A stretch of DNA of 64,000 bases from Snodgrassella alvi (lineage in GTDB: Bacteria > Pseudomonadota > Gammaproteobacteria > Burkholderiales > Neisseriaceae), in contig NZ_MEIO01000049.1 of NCBI RefSeq assembly GCF_002777745.1, positions 1 to 64,000 on the forward strand, given 5' to 3'. Position 1 is the stretch's first letter, and every line of letters starts with the position of its first letter. Both the position numbers and the translations under genes were made by a program. Below are positions 1 through 8,815 of this stretch, in pieces. The notes below the pieces were generated by a model. The model was not told where the DNA came from, made no database searches, and worked only from the letters and a program-made list of their open reading frames with translations.

Positions 1-705
1 TTACCGATAAGCATTTACGCTGGGGCTTTCCTAAATGTTTTAATCGCATCAGAAAGCTCGGCTATAAATGGAATCATAAACGTGTGTATCGGGTGTATTG
101 TGAATTAAAGCTTAATCTCAGGGTAAAGCGTAAACAACGCATTCCTCCACGAAGCCCAGAAAGGCTATCAGCACCCAATAAACAAGGTGAATGCTGGTCA
201 ATGGATTTTATGAGTGACAGCAGTCGCAATCAACAGCGTTTTAGAACCTTCAATGTGATAGATGACTTTAATCGTGAGGCGTTAGGCATTGATATTGCGG
301 TTAGTTTACCTGCTGGCAGGATTACCCGTTACCTAAATAAACTGGCCGAATATCATGGCTATCCACTCAAAATACGAGTGGATAATGGACCGGAATTTAC
401 CGGAAAAACATTCATCGACTGGGCAAAGTCACATGGTATAACCATAGATTATATTCAACCAGGTAGCCCATATCAAAACGGATATATTGAACGATTTAAT
501 CGCACCTATCGCACAGAGGTACTAGATTTATATCTATTTAATAATCTGGAACAAGCAAGAAAGGTAACCGAAGAATGGCTAACCATTTATAACACGGAAA
601 GGCCTCATGAAGCATTAAATAATATGACGCCGATTGAATATAAAACCCTAAAACAAGCAGCATAATTTTCTACTTGAATCTTGTACTAAGTTTGGGGTAT
701 TTACA
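1..705 (+). mobile_element. Right part of an IS3-family insertion sequence
   Basis: The transposase gene ends at 665 and is followed by a short non-coding tail ending in TTTGGGGTATTTACA at about 691-705. Read from the other strand this begins TGTAAATACCCC, a plausible IS3-family terminal inverted repeat starting TG. The left inverted repeat and target duplication are outside the window, so the exact right boundary is an inference. Confidence 0.6.
3..665 (+). CDS. IS3-family transposase OrfB, DDE integrase core (5' partial)
   Basis: The frame is open to the left edge of the window, so this is the C-terminal part of a transposase that begins upstream. The first visible residues (HKRVYRVY) are the usual helix ahead of the IS3 catalytic core. 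The DDE triad is visible: D in SMDFMSD, D in RVDNGPEF and E in NGYIERFNR, followed by the typical C-terminal TERPHEALNNMTPIEY. It would cut and join the ends of its insertion sequence. An internal GTG at 84 is not a plausible start because homology continues upstream. OrfA and the left end lie outside the window, so whether the element is active cannot be judged. Confidence 0.92.
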   Translation, partial: TDKHLRWGFPKCFNRIRKLGYKWNHKRVYRVYCELKLNLRVKRKQRIPPRSPERLSAPNKQGECWSMDFMSDSSRNQQRFRTFNVIDDFNREALGIDIAVSLPAGRITRYLNKLAEYHGYPLKIRVDNGPEFTGKTFIDWAKSHGITIDYIQPGSPYQNGYIERFNRTYRTEVLDLYLFNNLEQARKVTEEWLTIYNTERPHEALNNMTPIEYKTLKQAA

Positions 706-895
706 CTAAAAGAGCCAAAACTCATTATCCACCCTGAATTATCGGTAATATATTTTTATAAGCAGCACATCGGAAATCAATTCAGGAAAATACAAAGGAT
801 AATTCAACCACACAGAATTATGCCTAGTTAGTATCCATCTAATGATTAACTTTTCCAGCATTTATGCTGACAGAAAAATCGATATTGCTCACAAT

Positions 896-1558
896 TTAAT
901 AGCTTTTATCCAGACCCATTTGCCAGAAATCAGCCTCTAATCGCGTTGCATTGGTAAAAATTTTCACCAACTGCTCAAAACGCTGCGAATCAATATTGGC
1001 CAAACGCTGATTAATCCAGTTAATCTCTGTTTGCATGGCTGCATGAAATTCATCACCTGTATACATCTCAATCCAGCTCAGATAAGGATTGTTGTGCGCC
1101 TGATACCATGATTGTTCCTGAATCCAGTTCGCAAGCATGCCATAGCCAATTAGGCAGGGAGCCAGTGCGATATGCAAATCCAGCAGATCACCCTGCTGTC
1201 CGGCATCAAGCATATAACGCGTATAAGCAATATTGGCTTTAGCTTCCGGCAGATTATCTAGTTCCTGTTTACTTATGCCCCATTGCTTGCAGTACTGAAT
1301 ATGCAAATCCAGTTCAACTTCAACAATAGTTTTAAGACCAGCTAAAGCCTGCCGAATTTCAAAAATATCGTGGCTTTTATAAACTGCAAGCCCCCATGCC
1401 CGCGAAAACTGAATCAAAAAAAGATAATCCTGTTTTAAATAATGCTGAAAGCACGATTTAGCTAAAGTTCCCTTACCCAATTGCAGTACAAAATCATGCT
1501 GAATATAGCGATTCCAGTCGTCCCGACAGGAATCAATAAGGGATTGGAATGATGGCAT
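896..1558 (-). CDS. tenA: TenA-family aminopyrimidine aminohydrolase (thiaminase II)
   Basis: About 220 residues, the normal length for TenA. These all-helical cytoplasmic enzymes hydrolyse aminomethylpyrimidine or thiamin breakdown products and so salvage the pyrimidine half of thiamin. The sequence shows the N-terminal helices with QDYLFLIQFSRA, the catalytic-cysteine region LAPCLIGYG and a late acidic helix YTGDEFHAAMQ. The ATG at 1558 is chosen over a TTG at 1561 because AAAGGAG lies five bases before the ATG. A TPP riboswitch lies upstream on the same strand, which supports the thiamin-salvage role. It stands alone, with no thi genes beside it. Confidence 0.93.
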   Translation of the reverse strand: MPSFQSLIDSCRDDWNRYIQHDFVLQLGKGTLAKSCFQHYLKQDYLFLIQFSRAWGLAVYKSHDIFEIRQALAGLKTIVEVELDLHIQYCKQWGISKQELDNLPEAKANIAYTRYMLDAGQQGDLLDLHIALAPCLIGYGMLANWIQEQSWYQAHNNPYLSWIEMYTGDEFHAAMQTEINWINQRLANIDSQRFEQLVKIFTNATRLEADFWQMGLDKSY

Positions 1559-1629
1559 CAACGCTCCTTTAATAAATAATATATTAAAAGGAGTAACAAA
1601 ACAGACTTATTATTGCAAAAGCTTGTTTT

Positions 1630-1700
1630 ATACTCCCTTCGTCGGTATTAACCGCATCAGGTTCAACGGGTGTAATCTCAGCCTGTGGCACCCCGGATAA
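1630..1700 (-). promoter_or_regulatory. TPP (THI-box) riboswitch upstream of tenA
   Basis: On the minus strand the element reads CCGGGGTGCC, then GGCTGAGA (1683-1676), then ACCC, then GAACCTGAT (1664-1656), then GGTTAATACCG and AGGGAG. These are the conserved blocks of the thiamin pyrophosphate riboswitch in the right order and spacing. It ends about 70 bases before the tenA start, so it should lower tenA expression when TPP is plentiful. The tail shows no strong intrinsic terminator, which favours control of translation initiation, an inference. Confidence 0.95.
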
Positions 1701-1820
1701 ATTAACCAGTAAAGGTTAAGAAATAGATGAGACAAATAAGAGAAGAATATTATATTCAGCTAACAGCCTCACCAATGAATACAGTATACATTTGTTTTCA
1801 ATAAATTTATATGAATAGAG

Positions 1821-3245
1821 TTATTTGTTTGGAGCAGGATTTTTATTCGTGAATTCATCTATATCTTCTCTACAATGTTTAAGCAGGAACTCATCTACAT
1901 CCGAAGCTGTACCCGCAGATATTTTCTGTTTGGCATCATATAATGTTACCAGTTTTAAAATATCATTATCCGCACTAGTGGCAGCAGGTTCTGAAGATGT
2001 TTTTTTAATATCATTAAAATCTTTTTCCTCGATTCTGGCAAGAGGTTGCCAGCTTAAAATTTTGCTTTTATCCAGAATCACAATCTGAGACATTTCTATA
2101 TTTCTATCCCTGTTATCAGTATTTTTGGTAGTTATCCAGAAAAAGTTATTCCATTTATTATTTTCTTTTGACTTATTTTTGTATAAAGGTGCAAATTCCA
2201 GCACCATTTCATTACCAATACGAGATTTTATCAAAACTGGACATATAGCTGTAACTGAATCATCTGATTGTCCTTCACATACTTTTTTTCCAAGCGAATA
2301 ATTAATTGTTTGACAAGTTTTTCCTGATACCACTATTCTTGTAGAATTGACCTCACCAAGTCGCAAAATTTTGATGCTGTAGAGTGAAAAGGTAGAAAAA
2401 CTTTTTGTTAGGAAAAGTATTATAAATAATAATAATGGCGAAAGTGCTAATGCAAATTTTAGGCTTTCTGGAAATTTTAAACTTCCTATGAACGTTGTTG
2501 AAAGAATAATTAGAAAAATAAAATAAATACTTTTAAATATAAATGAGTAATCATTTTCAGTGTTAATACTTCCATTAAGCCAGAAAAAACTAATAGAGAA
2601 AATACACATAGCATAAGATATGGTTGTGACACTAATAATTGTTAGTGACCATAAAAAATTTTGTTTTCTATTTATATTTACATGATATATATCTGATTTT
2701 TTAAGCTTTGTGACGTATCTTTTTTTTTGTTCAAAATATTTTTTAAAAAATTGTTTATTACTTAAAATCATTGATACTATGAATAAAATAATTATAATAG
2801 TGGCTATTAAAATTATAAAAGTTTTTTTATTTATAGTAGTAAATTCATATAGCTGGAGACTTATAATTAAAAACCAAATTAATGCCGCATCTACATTTAA
2901 TATAAATATATGCCATTTCGAAACGCCAGTAAATTTTTGTTTTCCGTAAGAGAGAAATAGTCCAGGAAGAGTGATAAATAGCAAAGAATATATAAACAAA
3001 ACCAAGCCTAAAATGGCTATCGCATAAATAATAGATGATATCGATTCAATACTAATTTCTGGCATATAATTGATATTAATGAAAAATACCAATAGGAGCC
3101 ATCCTCCAAAGCATAAAATACATATGGATAAAAATTTTATAAGATTATTTTGTATATAATGAATTAGAAAATCAGAAATACTTTTTGTAACTTTTTTTAA
3201 TGTTTCACTGTTTTTATTTACAACTTTGTTTTCTTTACTATCCAT
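1821..3245 (-). CDS. Orphan multi-pass membrane protein
   Basis: I do not recognise this 474-residue protein. Residues 1-30 are polar and lysine/asparagine-rich. About six to eight hydrophobic segments follow (roughly residues 35-55, 70-95, 110-130, 140-160, 195-225, 235-255 and 265-285). A C-terminal soluble part from about residue 290 contains a cysteine pair (GKTCQTINYS, KKVCEGQS) and a polar tail ending HCREDIDEF. The gene is much richer in A and T than its neighbours and sits between an insertion sequence and a poorly populated stretch, suggesting acquired DNA. ATG at 3245 is the only good start. Confidence 0.7.
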   Translation of the reverse strand: MDSKENKVVNKNSETLKKVTKSISDFLIHYIQNNLIKFLSICILCFGGWLLLVFFININYMPEISIESISSIIYAIAILGLVLFIYSLLFITLPGLFLSYGKQKFTGVSKWHIFILNVDAALIWFLIISLQLYEFTTINKKTFIILIATIIIILFIVSMILSNKQFFKKYFEQKKRYVTKLKKSDIYHVNINRKQNFLWSLTIISVTTISYAMCIFSISFFWLNGSINTENDYSFIFKSIYFIFLIILSTTFIGSLKFPESLKFALALSPLLLFIILFLTKSFSTFSLYSIKILRLGEVNSTRIVVSGKTCQTINYSLGKKVCEGQSDDSVTAICPVLIKSRIGNEMVLEFAPLYKNKSKENNKWNNFFWITTKNTDNRDRNIEMSQIVILDKSKILSWQPLARIEEKDFNDIKKTSSEPAATSADNDILKLVTLYDAKQKISAGTASDVDEFLLKHCREDIDEFTNKNPAPNK

Positions 3246-3795
3246 ATTATTTCTTTCTACAAGTGTATTCAGTCTGTTAGCATAAATTAGTTTCTGGTAA
3301 TGATAGTAAGGTTATCATGTTGATACCAGTTGAATTTAAGTTGTATTATTTAATACTGTTTTGGTTTGATTAGCGATGTAGCTTATAGGTTATCTGGCAA
3401 AGTTTAATTTTGTGGATAAATGATGTTGAAGTGTAAATGCGGTTCGAGTTAACAGCTAATGCTACTTTAAGTTATTCTAGCTATCTTGGCAGTGGATTCA
3501 AGGAAGCTCATTTGCTGGATATCTATGCTTTTGTTATAGGTGGTAAGGTTGGTGGTAGTATTCTATTTTAAGCTTTACAGCTATTTATACCAGATAGCAG
3601 CGGGGGCTTACTTCAGGATAAGAATAATCATTATAAATATTAGTTGTAGTGAGTAAACTACCTGTTAGCAGCGTAGCATACAGTTTTCTTAATGGTTAAA
3701 GCTGAAAATCTCTAATTTTAAAAATTTATTTACAAGAATGATTTGTTTCAATACGCAGTAAAAATCTTCTGCTAGCTGCTACCGCGATGTTTTAA
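3246..3795. other. AT-rich intergenic stretch, nothing recognised
   Basis: About 550 bases between two minus-strand genes. No ORF with recognisable content, RNA gene or clear terminator hairpin was found. It presumably carries the promoter of the orphan membrane protein at its left edge and the end of the M48 transcript at its right edge. Confidence 0.5.
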
Positions 3796-5745
3796 TTATT
3801 CTTTGTTCTGCGTAAACAGTTGCAGTTCTACTCGGGCCGTAGCTGTTATTATATAGTCTGATATTAAAGGGGCGCAGTCTGGTAAATTTATTTTGCCTTT
3901 GATTTCATAGGCAGTTATCTGGATATGATTATTTTGTCTGTTATATTTTATTTTTGCGCTGCTGGGTTTAAATTTGCCCGGGTTAAATGCAGGATTGAGA
4001 TAAAGGTTTAGTTTTTTATACATAATTTCATTTATCTGATAATGGATTATCTGCTCCCAAGGGATGGCTTTCTCGAAGCAGGGGAGGACTAATCCTTGCG
4101 GTGTGATGGTAAGCAGTGGCGAACCAATACGTTGATACATTTTGTAGCATCTGCGTAAACAAAAAATACTGACTATTGAAAGGATAATGACGGTTATTAG
4201 CCATTCAGAATCGTGTTTTTCGTTAGCTATTAAAAAGGCGTATGTTATTAAGATGAACAGGCTTGCCAGTAAGGATCGCAGCAATAATCTGATAATCCCG
4301 CCCTGTTTTATGGTAATGGTTTGCTGACGATTATTGATGTGTGTTTTTAGATAATTGATATTGGTTTTTGCTATCTTCTGGATATTGTTTTGGTAATCTG
4401 CTTGCAGTGTGTTTAATTCGTGACTGAACAGGTCTGTTAGCAGTGAGGTGGGGCTGATGCTGGTAAGCAAACCGCACAGGCGATTTAGTTCGCGATATTT
4501 AACGGAAGATAGCCGTTGAGCTAAAGTCGGGTGTGTGTCGTAAACAGATGGTTGTTTTTTTAGCAGTTTTCTAAGCGAAGGTATTTCTGAATGTGCTACA
4601 TAGTGGGTAACATAATCTAAAGGCAGATGGGTTGTATGTGCGTTATAGTAATAATTATCCAGTGCCTGATTGATGGGTACTTGCAGAAGACGTATCTTAC
4701 TCAACGCTAAGGCAAGGTATTCTTTGGGGATGATTTTTAAAGCCTTTGAATCTGCTCTATATTCTCTGGAACGATTCCATTGCCGTATTGCCCGGTTGAA
4801 TGAGCAGTAAAAATGTTTGGATAACAGATATGCCGGATAGAATAAACGAGATCGGGAAAAAGAAGTAATGGTTTCGGTTAATCTGTCAATCTGACGATAA
4901 AAGTCTTTAGGCAGGCTCGGGTCATTGCTGGCAATATGGCTCAATTCGTGTGCTATTATGCTGCTTAACTCGGCTAAGGTTAAATAATTGATATAAGTAC
5001 TATCCAGATATAAGGTATTTCCAGTCAAGTATAAGGTATTTTCAGTCAAGGAGGTTTCATGCGGATACAGGTAAATTGTTTGATTACTTACTTTAAAACC
5101 ATGTCCTATGCAAAATACTATATTGTCTGGCATAACGTTTAACTCAAGCTTCTGAACGATTTGTTTAACCAGTTGGTATAATCTGGGATTGGTTTCTGAT
5201 GTGATAAGTACGCCGTTTACGCTGGCTCCTCCGGTAATATTCTTTTTGTTATAAATTTCCCAAATGGAGAGACATAATCCTGCCACAGCAATCAGACCAA
5301 TGGCTAATTTAGTCAGTATTAAACCATCGGTGAGTATAAAAAGACTGCATGAAAAAGACAGAAAAAGGCTGATGGGCAATATCAGTAGAATAGCCCGTAT
5401 GATGTGTGAGGCAATAGCAAAATTAGTGCGCAACTGTTTTCCAGATTTACCCGCTTTTCTGCCCAAGCGTTGAATGAGGAATAAAGTAATCACTCCGGTA
5501 AAAAAACAGATGCTGCCGCTAAGTATGCCGCCTATGGCGAGTGGTTTGGCATATGTAAGAGTGAAATTATGTTGTTTAATCTTGTTTGTGATTTCACAAC
5601 GCTGGCGGTAGCTATTGTGGGTTCTGGGTTGTTGTAGTAATTCTTGTTGTTGTAATGAAAGCTTAATGATTTCCTGATTGATGCTCTGAAGCTGTTGTGG
5701 TGAGGGGTAAAAGTGAAGGCTTAGGCGAATGCTGATAAGTGGCAA
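3796..5745 (-). CDS. Integral-membrane M48-family zinc metallopeptidase (5' end probably frameshifted)
   Basis: Large membrane-bound relative of the HtpX/Ste24 peptidases. The zinc site HELSH is at about residues 263-267 within IIAHELSHIASNDP, and the third ligand is the E of REYRADSKAL near residue 327. Hydrophobic segments lie near residues 75-95, 110-160 and, after the catalytic domain, 490-535. The last part (about 545-649) is a soluble tail. The annotated TTG start at 5745 has no ribosome site. A TTG at 5816 with AGAAGG eight bases upstream opens a frame (LNNSTAPHTFSLKERIY) that would run straight into this one if the A9 tract at 5756-5764 were ten bases. The true N-terminus is therefore probably 5816. 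Confidence 0.85.
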   Translation of the reverse strand: MPLISIRLSLHFYPSPQQLQSINQEIIKLSLQQQELLQQPRTHNSYRQRCEITNKIKQHNFTLTYAKPLAIGGILSGSICFFTGVITLFLIQRLGRKAGKSGKQLRTNFAIASHIIRAILLILPISLFLSFSCSLFILTDGLILTKLAIGLIAVAGLCLSIWEIYNKKNITGGASVNGVLITSETNPRLYQLVKQIVQKLELNVMPDNIVFCIGHGFKVSNQTIYLYPHETSLTENTLYLTGNTLYLDSTYINYLTLAELSSIIAHELSHIASNDPSLPKDFYRQIDRLTETITSFSRSRLFYPAYLLSKHFYCSFNRAIRQWNRSREYRADSKALKIIPKEYLALALSKIRLLQVPINQALDNYYYNAHTTHLPLDYVTHYVAHSEIPSLRKLLKKQPSVYDTHPTLAQRLSSVKYRELNRLCGLLTSISPTSLLTDLFSHELNTLQADYQNNIQKIAKTNINYLKTHINNRQQTITIKQGGIIRLLLRSLLASLFILITYAFLIANEKHDSEWLITVIILSIVSIFCLRRCYKMYQRIGSPLLTITPQGLVLPCFEKAIPWEQIIHYQINEIMYKKLNLYLNPAFNPGKFKPSSAKIKYNRQNNHIQITAYEIKGKINLPDCAPLISDYIITATARVELQLFTQNKE

Positions 5746-5755
5746 TAAAATGATG

Positions 5756-5764
5756 AAAAAAAAA
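5756..5764. repeat. A9/T9 homopolymer near the 5' end of the M48 gene
   Basis: Nine A on the plus strand (nine T in the gene). It lies about 17 codons into the presumed gene, just where two frames must be joined. Ten bases would fuse the upstream start at 5816 with the peptidase frame; nine bases give a stop after about thirty codons. This is the layout of a phase-variable contingency tract, but a sequencing indel gives the same picture. Confidence 0.6.
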
Positions 5765-5830
5765 GATAGATTCGCTCTTTAAGTGAGAAAGTATGAGGCG
5801 CAGTGCTGTTATTCAAGATAATCACCTTCT

Positions 5831-6470
5831 ACATTACTTTTTTCTGCAATCTTGCGGATATCTGTATTATCAGCCGGCTAATAATACTGAATTGATTATT
5901 TACTGAATTAAATTTATTTTAACAATTGTGCTAAATAAAAACAATAAACGCTTTAAATATTGGTTCTGGTGGTAAATGGGACAAGGTATTCGATTTAGGA
6001 TACGGGCTGCTGAAGGTGAAGCGCAATGTTTTGCTATTGATATGCAGGCAAGACTGTCGGGTGTGGTATTGAATCTCAGGAAGGTTGATACGGTGATGGC
6101 GGGGTAAGGTGATGCAATGTGCATTTGTGTTGGATTATTTGCCAGTAAATTACGGTGTTATTGGTAGACGTGGGAAAAATAAAAGGTATTTGTTGTGTTG
6201 ATTAGATAATTATTAGATAAGCGTTCAGGCTTTTGTTACTGCAAAGAATAAATTCTAGCTCCAGAATAAGTTAAATATAAAGTGTATGCATTTTCAAGTA
6301 TGAATATTATCTAATTGGTTTTAAATATTTGATTATTTATCTATATTTGAATGGATGGTATTTTGTAGACGTTGGATTTGTCTGTATTTACGATGTATTT
6401 ATGCTTTATGCCATATTTTATATGGTAGGTGTAATTGATGGTTGCTGGATGTTTGGATAATATGGCTAAA
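5831..6470. other. Intergenic region between M48 peptidase and heme receptor
   Basis: Divergent upstream region of two genes, strongly AT-rich toward the right. No supported coding sequence or structured RNA was found. The right end leads into the candidate Fur-controlled promoter. Confidence 0.5.
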
Positions 6471-6500
6471 TATTAATAATAATAATTCCCATTTTTACTT

Positions 6501-6546
6501 GTATAAGAGAATCATTATTGTTTACAATGTGACGTCTTTATATTAA
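6501..6546 (+). promoter_or_regulatory. Candidate Fur box and sigma-70 promoter of the heme operon
   Basis: At 6501-6519 the sequence GTATAAGAGAATCATTATT matches about 13 of 19 positions of the Fur consensus, best in its right half (AATCATTAT). A second AT-rich run AATAATAATAATT lies just upstream (about 6475-6487). TTGTTT at 6518-6523 and TATTAA at 6541-6546 are spaced 17 bases and could be -35 and -10 elements, so bound Fur would cover the -35. The functional context (heme uptake) supports iron control. The match is visual, not scored. Confidence 0.45.
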
Positions 6547-6572
6547 ATTTCGTCAAAAGGGGTTAATTCAGT

Positions 6573-8774
6573 ATGTGCTGCTCACCCAAGATTATTGCGC
6601 TGGCTATATCCTGTATGAGCTTTCCAGCAATAGGGTATGCTGAAGGCGAGGCTCATTTGCCAACAGTTAATGTTGATGCAGAACGTGCTATGCCCACGGC
6701 GTTTAAGGATACTAAAATCAAGGCAGACGCCATTGAGAAAAAGGGTGCAGTGGATTTGAAGACTGCATTAAAGGATATTCCGGGTGTGGAAGTGCTGGAT
6801 ACTCAGGGGACGCGACAAGGTAACGACAGTGTGAATATCCGTGGTCTGAGTGGTAATCGTGTGGCGATGAGTATTGATGGTATTGATTTACCGGAAGCAA
6901 ACGAAATGAAGCATACGGGACAGTATGCAATTTTTGGTCGTGGTAATTTTATGGATGTTTCTGCGCTCAGTAGTGTGGATATCAGCAAAAATGCCCGTGG
7001 CTTTGGGTTGGGCGGTGTGGTGGCTATGCATACGCTCACTGCGGATGAAATTTTGCAGGGCGAAGATCAGGGCGGTTATGTTGATACTCAGTACAATAGT
7101 GTGGATAAATCTACGGCGGTAACTGGGGCAGCAGCTTTAAAAAATGGTGATTGGCGCGGTATGGTGCTGAGTACTTATCGTAAGGGTGATGAATCTGATA
7201 ATCGAGGTGAGATTGGTGGCAGGGGTGCTTTGCGTACTAAATCGGATCCTGTTGACCATAATAGCCGTTATTTTCTAACTAAGCATGAATTTGATATTAA
7301 TGATAAAAACACCATCAATTTTACTGCTGAATATCTGAGCCGTAATCAGTGGACTGATTCGTTGTCACAAGCCAATAAAACTTATCCGGATGTTCGTGGT
7401 ACAGATGACAATAAGAAAACACGATTTTCGTTGGGGCATGATTTTCATGGTAATGAAGGGTTAATCCATGAGGGTACAACGCAGATTTACTGGCAGCAGA
7501 CTAAAACTGATTCGGTGACTCATCGTGATTATGTCCGTGGTTGTACCAGTCTGATCCCGAGTATGAAAAATCGTTGTGCGTTTGAATTTAATAATAAGGA
7601 TAAGGTATGGGGTTTGACTACGGATTGGCGATCGCATTTTGATGGCAATGGTCTGTATCAGGACTGGCGTTATGGTTTGAGTTTTGTGCGCCATGAATTA
7701 AGCAGTGACTGGCAGGGATATTATGCCAGATCAAAACCAAACGCTGATAATAAGACGATTCGCGCCAGTATGTATGTTGATGGTGATTTGCAGTGGGGTA
7801 ATTTAATTGTTAGCCCGGGTTTGTCTGCGCATTACTATAGTATGAATCCGAGTGATAGTGGTTTTTTTTCTGGAACTACCAATAGTATTGGTGATTTGCG
7901 TAAAAAACATCAGGGTGCCATTACGCCGCGTTTGGGTATTTCTTATCAGTTTGCTCCATTATTGGTACCTTATTTTCAGTATGCGCGTGGGTTTAATGCT
8001 CCATCGGCACAGCAATTGGCGTCCTCTTGGAATCCGGGTAATTACAGCTCTTGGGGCAATCCAAATTTGAAAGCAGAAACAGCTGATAATTTTGAGCTGG
8101 GTATACGCGGGAAGAATAGTGTACTTGAATATGGCATAGCAGGATTTGATAATCATTATAAGAATTTTATTGATTATGTGAATATTGCTGATCAGGTGGC
8201 ATTGCCGGCTGTATGGAGCCGCTATCAAACGCTGGTATTGCAGGCTCAGAATTTCAGTAAAGCACATATCTATGGCGGTGAAGCCTATGCACGCTGGAAA
8301 TTTGCCCCAGACTGGAAAGTAAGTGGTTCGCTTGCTTATTCGCGAGGTTCGATTCGTCAGGATGGGATAGATCAGCCACTTAATTCTGTTATGCCGGTTA
8401 AGGTAAAACTGGGCTTGGCCTATGATAAAGATGTTTGGGGAGCGAATCTGGATTTTACTTATGCAGCCAAGAAAGATGAAAGTGATGTGCAGAATGCGGG
8501 ATATTACAACCCATCAAGAAGTTATGCTTTGGTTGATTTAGGTGGCTACTGGAAGCCGACTAGGCATTTGAGTTTTCGTGTTGGTGTGAATAATGTATTC
8601 AATCAGAAATATTGGAATTGGGCTGACATAGCTTACATGATGCCGAATGTGAATAGTCAGGCAGGCACTTCTGGTCAGAGTGATGGCAGTGCTACCAAAC
8701 TAACCAAAGATAATGCTGATTTCTATTCAGCTCCGGGAAGAACATTTAATGTTGGCTTACGCTACACGTTTTAA
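6573..8774 (+). CDS. TonB-dependent heme/hemoglobin outer-membrane receptor
   Basis: A 733-residue outer-membrane beta-barrel receptor. A signal peptide covers about residues 1-23 (ending IGYA), followed by a TonB-box-like LPTVNVDA. The plug domain is about residues 45-150, with KDIPGVEV, NIRGLSGNRV and SIDGIDLPEA. The barrel runs to a C-terminal phenylalanine (FNVGLRYTF). FNAP near residue 473 and NPNL near residue 496 correspond to the FRAP and NPNL boxes of heme receptors, but no histidine lies between them. AAAAGGGG ten bases before the ATG is a good ribosome site. Position at the head of a heme transport operon supports heme or hemoprotein as ligand. Confidence 0.93.
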   Translation: MCCSPKIIALAISCMSFPAIGYAEGEAHLPTVNVDAERAMPTAFKDTKIKADAIEKKGAVDLKTALKDIPGVEVLDTQGTRQGNDSVNIRGLSGNRVAMSIDGIDLPEANEMKHTGQYAIFGRGNFMDVSALSSVDISKNARGFGLGGVVAMHTLTADEILQGEDQGGYVDTQYNSVDKSTAVTGAAALKNGDWRGMVLSTYRKGDESDNRGEIGGRGALRTKSDPVDHNSRYFLTKHEFDINDKNTINFTAEYLSRNQWTDSLSQANKTYPDVRGTDDNKKTRFSLGHDFHGNEGLIHEGTTQIYWQQTKTDSVTHRDYVRGCTSLIPSMKNRCAFEFNNKDKVWGLTTDWRSHFDGNGLYQDWRYGLSFVRHELSSDWQGYYARSKPNADNKTIRASMYVDGDLQWGNLIVSPGLSAHYYSMNPSDSGFFSGTTNSIGDLRKKHQGAITPRLGISYQFAPLLVPYFQYARGFNAPSAQQLASSWNPGNYSSWGNPNLKAETADNFELGIRGKNSVLEYGIAGFDNHYKNFIDYVNIADQVALPAVWSRYQTLVLQAQNFSKAHIYGGEAYARWKFAPDWKVSGSLAYSRGSIRQDGIDQPLNSVMPVKVKLGLAYDKDVWGANLDFTYAAKKDESDVQNAGYYNPSRSYALVDLGGYWKPTRHLSFRVGVNNVFNQKYWNWADIAYMMPNVNSQAGTSGQSDGSATKLTKDNADFYSAPGRTFNVGLRYTF

Positions 8775-8815
8775 ATAAATCTGCTACTAATAATTACTTC
8801 GTAAAGGAACAAAAT

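Noticed and set aside
5900-6124. A 74-residue minus-strand ORF upstream of the heme receptor
   Set aside because: No ribosome site or family features; composition like non-coding DNA.
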